DNA from: Thermodesulfovibrio sp.
GTDB lineage: Bacteria > Nitrospirota > Thermodesulfovibrionia > Thermodesulfovibrionales > JdFR-85
Assembly (NCBI GenBank): GCA_027016675.1
Contig: JALUSH010000016.1
Span: 1-17,549 of the forward strand
Reading direction: 5' to 3'
DNA length: 17,549 bases
The notes beneath the pieces were generated by a model. The model worked only from the letters and a program-made list of their open reading frames with translations, was not told the origin of the DNA and did not search any database. A program made the position numbers and the translations under genes. Each line of letters starts with the position of its first letter. Positions within the stretch are counted from its first letter, which is position 1. Shown one piece after another: positions 14,136 to 17,549 of the stretch.

Positions 14136-14851
14136 GGTGAAAACTTTAACCCCACTTCAATTTCAAATGGAGGAGGAGGCAGTGGTGAAGCCTTTCTGAT
14201 TGCCCGTATAACTGACCTATCAAAAAGTGTATTACCCGAGGACTTCTCAACCTTCAGTATCTTTATCTCTCCATTCTTAAGGATCTTAATATCTATAATG
14301 GTAAGGAAATCTTCCTTGCTCTTAAACTCGGGGTAGACCCATTCACTCCATACCCTCTCTGTAATGAGTGAGTAATAGGAAGAGAACAGAGTATCCTTGT
14401 TCTCTCCAGATGAAGTATTTTTTGAAGAAGCCTTTTGGTTCTCTTCCCCTTTTGTAAGATATTGTTTTTTTATCGAAAGTATCTCCCTCTTTTTTCTTAC
14501 CTTTTCTTCTATCCGTTTTTTTGCCTTTAATGCAGCAATAGCTTCTTTATAGGATATCTCAGAGGGTTGTGTTTTGACTTTAGGTTTTACGGCTTTTTTT
14601 GTCTTAATGAGTATTTTTTGTCTTTTTTTCTTGATTTCCTTGATCGTTGCGACATTGGGTTTGGGGTGTCTGGTTTTGTTGGGCTTACTCATGACTTGTT
14701 TTAACTCGGCAGGTGAGACAAGTTTTACCACATATGGGGAGGGCAGAGATATATAGCTGGAACGTTTGATTACGAAAAAGGCTATAAACAAGACTACAGC
14801 ATGAAGTAAAATGGACAAAGCTGTGGTTTCTTTTAAAGTAGGCTCCCTCAT
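14132..14851 (-). CDS. tolA: TolA/TonB-family energy transducer
   Basis: An inner-membrane protein that spans the periplasm and transmits proton-motive force from the TolQR motor to TolB-Pal. The 239 residues have one N-terminal helix (about 10-28) carrying the S13/H17 pair equivalent to the SXXXH motif of TonB/TolA, and a Lys-rich, probably helical domain (40-150). The C-terminal TonB/TolA domain (about 160-239) starts SLITERVWSEWVYPEF and contains VEKSSGNTLFDRSVIRAI. It is shorter than E. coli TolA (421). It overlaps both tolR and tolB by four bases. Gene context favours TolA over TonB. Confidence 0.88.
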   Translation of the reverse strand: MREPTLKETTALSILLHAVVLFIAFFVIKRSSYISLPSPYVVKLVSPAELKQVMSKPNKTRHPKPNVATIKEIKKKRQKILIKTKKAVKPKVKTQPSEISYKEAIAALKAKKRIEEKVRKKREILSIKKQYLTKGEENQKASSKNTSSGENKDTLFSSYYSLITERVWSEWVYPEFKSKEDFLTIIDIKILKNGEIKILKVEKSSGNTLFDRSVIRAIRKASPLPPPPFEIEVGLKFSP

Positions 14852-15249
14852 TTAAGTCTCGAAACAGGTTCTGTTATAAGTCCTACCTTTTCAATACCAG
14901 CATCCTTTATTTCAGCCATTACCTTCACCACCTCGCCATAGGGTACATGCCTGTCTGCCTTAAGATATACATTGGGGTTAAGTTTCCTGATAGCTCTGAG
15001 TTTCCTAACAAGTTCGCTCAGTGTTACTTTTCTGTTGTTCAGATAAATGGTACCTTTTCTTTTTATTGTAACATTTATGCGTTCCTCTGATTTAAGCTGC
15101 TTTCCCTTGGCCTTTGGAAGTTCTATATCAATGCCCTGTTTTAGCATGGGCGCTGTAACCATGAAGATTATTAGCAGTACAAGCATCACATCAACAAGAG
15201 GTGTTACATTTATTTCACTCATTACCGTTCTTCTTCTACGGAGTTTCAT
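14848..15249 (-). CDS. tolR: TolR/ExbD-family proton-channel subunit
   Basis: An inner-membrane partner of TolQ in the proton-driven motor. The 133 residues have a basic N terminus (KLRRRR), the conserved EINVTPLVDVMLVLLIIFMV helix with the proton-carrying aspartate D20, and a periplasmic domain with the GEVVKVMAEIKDAGIEKVGL segment of ExbD/TolR. It starts 21 bases after pyrG, and GAGG lies 11 bases before the ATG. TolQ is not encoded beside it, which is unusual because tolQ normally precedes tolR. Confidence 0.93.
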   Translation of the reverse strand: MKLRRRRTVMSEINVTPLVDVMLVLLIIFMVTAPMLKQGIDIELPKAKGKQLKSEERINVTIKRKGTIYLNNRKVTLSELVRKLRAIRKLNPNVYLKADRHVPYGEVVKVMAEIKDAGIEKVGLITEPVSRLK

Positions 15250-15270
15250 ACTATTTAAAGCCTCAGACTT

Positions 15271-16938
15271 TTAATTCCTCTCTTTTATTTCTTCTAAATA
15301 TGGAAAGAGGGATCTCTTTTCCTTAAGAGATGCACCTATAAATGCCTTGAATAAGGGATGTGGATCAGTGGGTCTTGATTTAAATTCAGGATGAAATTGA
15401 CATCCCAGAAACCATGGATGGCCTTGTATCTCAATAATTTCAACAAGCTCTCCATCAGGACTCTGCCCGCTGATTCTGAGACCATGTCTTGCAAGAATAC
15501 CCTTATAGGCATTGTTGAATTCATATCTATGTCTATGTCTTTCAGATATCTCCTTTTTTTTGTATGCCTCATAGGCGAAGGAACCCTCTGTCAATACACA
15601 GGGATATGCACCAAGCCGCATTGTGCCACCTTTATCAGAGTCGTGAGACCTTTCTTCAACTTTGCCTTTCCTGAAATCATACCATTTCTCCATAAGGTAT
15701 ATAACCGGGTCAGGGGTGTTGAGATCAAACTCTGTACTGTTTGCCATTTTAAGACCACAGACATTTCTTGCAAACTCGATTACTGCACATTGCATCCCCA
15801 GACAGATACCAAAGAAGGGGATCTTTTTTTCTCGTGCATATCTAATAGCCTCTATTTTTCCCTCAATTCCTCTGTAACCAAAACCTCCAGGTACAAGTAT
15901 ACCGTCCACCTCGCTCAGGTATTTTTCAGGCCCATGCATCTCTATTTCCTCTGAGTCAATCCAGTAGAAGTTGACTCTTGCATCATTTGCAATGCCGCCG
16001 TGTATCAATGCCTCTATAAGACTCTTGTATGAATCCTTAAGACCAATATACTTCCCCACCAATGCAATATTTACCTCGTTAGTGGGTTCTTTTAGACGTT
16101 TTACAACGGTTTTCCATTTGGAAAGATCGGGTTTCTTTACCGAAAGTTGTAATCTTTTAATTATTAATTCATCCAGCCCCTCTTCATAAAAGGCAAGGGG
16201 TACCTCATATATAGTTTCCACATCAATGGCTGCTATTACGGCTTCTACATCTACATTACAGTGCAGTGCTATTTTTTTCTTGATCTCAGGTGGTAGTGGT
16301 CTGTCGCAACGGCACAGTAGTGCATCAGGCTGGATACCGATTTCTCTCAATTCTTTAACACTGTGTTGAGTTGGCTTGGTTTTCAACTCACCTGCACTTT
16401 TTATGTAGGGGACAAGGGTGAGATGAATATAAAACACATTTTCTCTTCCCACATCATATCTCATCTGTCTGATTGCTTCAAGGAAAGGCAGACTCTCAAT
16501 ATCTCCGATTGTTCCTCCAATCTCAACTATCACGACATCGTAACTATTGCTAACAGCCTTAATGGTTTTTCTGATTTCGTCAGTTATGTGAGGAACAACC
16601 TGAACCGTGTCGCCAAGATAATCGCCCCGTCGTTCTTTTGTTATTACATTAAAATATATCCTGCCTGTTGTAGCATTGTTGGCCTGAGAGGTTCTCACAG
16701 AGGTGAAGCGTTCATAATGGCCAAGATCCAGGTCTGTTTCTGCCCCATCATCAGTTACAAAGACCTCCCCATGTTGAAAAGGACTGAGAGTGCCAGGGTC
16801 TACATTTATATAGGGATCAAGTTTTTGCAGTGTTACCTTAAGTCCCCGCGCCTCAAGCAGTGCCCCGATTGCAGCTGATGCAATACCTTTACCAAGAGAA
16901 GAGACCACACCACCTGTTACAAAGATAAACTTAGCCAT
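15271..16938 (-). CDS. pyrG: CTP synthase
   Basis: Makes CTP from UTP, ATP and glutamine in the cytoplasm. The 555 residues match the family. The N-terminal amidoligase domain has the P-loop GGVVSSLGKG (9-18) and HYERFTS/NNATTGRIY-type segments. The C-terminal class I glutaminase has the nucleophile C379 in FGICLGMQ and the triad partners H516 and E518 in FHPEFKSRP. AAGGGG precedes the ATG at normal spacing. It lies at the head of the run leading into tolR-tolA-tolB-pal-cpoB-moaA, with gaps of 21 bases or less, so all seven may share the promoter at 17111-17119. Confidence 0.98.
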   Translation of the reverse strand: MAKFIFVTGGVVSSLGKGIASAAIGALLEARGLKVTLQKLDPYINVDPGTLSPFQHGEVFVTDDGAETDLDLGHYERFTSVRTSQANNATTGRIYFNVITKERRGDYLGDTVQVVPHITDEIRKTIKAVSNSYDVVIVEIGGTIGDIESLPFLEAIRQMRYDVGRENVFYIHLTLVPYIKSAGELKTKPTQHSVKELREIGIQPDALLCRCDRPLPPEIKKKIALHCNVDVEAVIAAIDVETIYEVPLAFYEEGLDELIIKRLQLSVKKPDLSKWKTVVKRLKEPTNEVNIALVGKYIGLKDSYKSLIEALIHGGIANDARVNFYWIDSEEIEMHGPEKYLSEVDGILVPGGFGYRGIEGKIEAIRYAREKKIPFFGICLGMQCAVIEFARNVCGLKMANSTEFDLNTPDPVIYLMEKWYDFRKGKVEERSHDSDKGGTMRLGAYPCVLTEGSFAYEAYKKKEISERHRHRYEFNNAYKGILARHGLRISGQSPDGELVEIIEIQGHPWFLGCQFHPEFKSRPTDPHPLFKAFIGASLKEKRSLFPYLEEIKERN

Positions 16939-16941
16939 TTT

Positions 16942-16980
16942 TTAACCCCTTTTCTGTTTTCTTTTAACTCTGAAAGACAT
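16942..16980 (-). CDS. possible 12-residue basic leader peptide upstream of pyrG
   Basis: A short open frame, ATG at 16980, encodes MSFRVKRKQKRG and ends in TAA three bases before the pyrG start. GGGGAGA (16985-16991) lies at good Shine-Dalgarno spacing before it. The pyrG ribosome binding site falls inside this frame. It could be a leader controlling pyrG translation, or chance. There is no conservation evidence here. Confidence 0.25.
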   Translation of the reverse strand: MSFRVKRKQKRG

Positions 16981-17110
16981 CTTATCTCCCCGCACTGGTT
17001 GTAAGGGCTTGAAACATGTTGTTTTTGTCTATGTCTGAAATTATTAGTGAAATGGGAAAATTCAATTCTACAACCTTTTAGCCTGTATAACTGAATATTT
17101 ATTGAAATAT

Positions 17111-17119
17111 ATTATAGCA
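17111..17119 (-). promoter_or_regulatory. extended-10 promoter for pyrG
   Basis: On the minus strand the sequence reads TGCTATAAT, a perfect extended -10 element (TGN plus TATAAT). No good -35 lies at 16-18 bases upstream, which extended -10 promoters tolerate. Transcription would start near 17104, leaving a leader of about 165 bases before pyrG. That is long enough for regulation, but I see no clear attenuator hairpin in it. Confidence 0.55.
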
Positions 17120-17188
17120 GATTAGAGAAAAATTATGATGCTGCAGGATGGTGCCAACAGGGTTGTTATTAGAATAGTTTGTTTTACC

Positions 17189-17221
17189 GTAATAAGAAGG
17201 GGCAGGTGCCCCTCCTATTAC
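17189..17221 (-). terminator. hairpin after the monohaem cytochrome c gene
   Basis: On the minus strand a stem of about 14 pairs (GTAATAGGAGGGGC with GCCCCTTCT-ATTAC, one G.U pair and one bulged T) and an ACCT loop begin within the stop codon of the cytochrome gene. There is no T tract after it, as with the other hairpins in this window. It is probably the 3' end of the cytochrome transcript. Confidence 0.5.
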
Positions 17222-17549
17222 TAACAACCTTTTATTATTTTCCGTTTTCTTTTTTTACCTGTGAGAGTTTTTACATAAGAAGAAAGGTCTTTCATCTTCT
17301 GGGAATCCTTTTTTAATGCCGTTCCTTTCAAAGCCATCTTAATACAGAAATTAATGGCATCTTCCACGCTACCTAACTTTTTGCCCATTATTGTGTAGGC
17401 TTGCTTTTTTCCGTTAATTCCACTACCATCAGGGTGACAGCTATTGCAACTTTTTCCATTGGTGCCAAGTGTAGTGTCATTGAAAAGTTTTTTACCATCG
17501 AGTACACCTGCAGAAGCAAGACCGAATGATAGAAATGTCACAATAAGGA
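17221..17549 (-). CDS. small monohaem cytochrome c (5' end beyond the window)
   Basis: A periplasmic class I cytochrome c-like electron carrier. The visible part carries the end of a signal peptide (SFGLASA), then VLDGKKLFNDTTLGTNGKSCNSCHPDG with one haem motif CNSCH, and later SQKMKDLSSYVKTL, whose Met is the likely sixth ligand. About 90 mature residues is normal for such carriers. The frame stays open to the window edge, upstream of a GTG at 17541 that would cut into the signal peptide; the real start is therefore probably outside the window. The C terminus is odd: a strongly basic tail ending in cysteine (KKRKRKIIKGC). It could receive electrons from the multihaem complexes, but it is not linked to them by an operon. 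Confidence 0.85.
   Translation of the reverse strand, partial: LIVTFLSFGLASAGVLDGKKLFNDTTLGTNGKSCNSCHPDGSGINGKKQAYTIMGKKLGSVEDAINFCIKMALKGTALKKDSQKMKDLSSYVKTLTGKKRKRKIIKGC

Noticed and set aside
15391..15954. A 187-codon open frame on the plus strand opposite pyrG
   Set aside because: It overlaps the glutaminase domain of a secure CTP synthase on the other strand and shows no domain, signal or operon context of its own.
1..17549. CRISPR arrays, transposases, insertion sequences, tRNA or rRNA genes
   Set aside because: No regularly spaced repeats, transposase-like proteins or tRNA/rRNA-like sequences were seen; the intergenic gaps are all under 300 bases.

Overview
The window suggests a Gram-negative, menaquinone-using respiratory bacterium that lives at least partly without oxygen. 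An outer membrane is implied by the Tol-Pal genes. Respiration through c-type cytochromes is implied by 24 canonical CXXCH haem sites in four multihaem proteins, plus one more in a monohaem cytochrome. Menaquinone is inferred from Rieske and cytochrome b motifs typical of low-potential quinol. Base composition is moderately AT-rich. The gene content resembles Nitrospirota (Thermodesulfovibrio-like), Desulfobacterota and, for the Rieske cluster, anammox planctomycetes. The lineage call is inference only, with Nitrospirota my weak first guess.

Layout: everything up to about 10.39 kb lies on the plus strand and everything after it on the minus strand, so the two halves converge. Plus strand, first block (115-4962): hemL (5-aminolevulinate synthesis), an 11-haem membrane-anchored cytochrome, a tetrahaem membrane-anchored cytochrome, a Tat-exported four-cluster iron-sulfur protein and an NrfD-type quinone-site membrane protein. 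Plus strand, second block (5166-10395): Rieske protein, a seven-helix cytochrome b, a pentahaem cytochrome with a C-terminal anchor, a secreted tetrahaem cytochrome, a second Tat-exported iron-sulfur protein and a second NrfD. Both blocks start from look-alike promoters (23 of 30 bases identical).

Minus strand (read right to left): the 3' part of a small monohaem cytochrome c at the window edge, then pyrG, tolR, tolA, tolB, pal, cpoB and moaA in a tight series with several 4-base ATGA overlaps. tolQ is absent from the window. moaA ends tail-to-tail with the second nrfD, with an 18-base overlap.

How the genes could work together (inference): both plus-strand blocks look like quinone:periplasmic-cytochrome electron-transfer complexes lacking any molybdopterin catalytic subunit. 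The first resembles the Hmc/Nhc/Nrf type, with an 11-haem wire. The second is a Rieske-cytochrome b complex whose usual cytochrome c1/f is apparently replaced by multihaem cytochromes and which carries an added iron-sulfur/NrfD module. hemL may help supply haem to the first block. The most noteworthy system in the window is this pair of NrfD-containing complexes, especially the hybrid Rieske/b-NrfD cluster.
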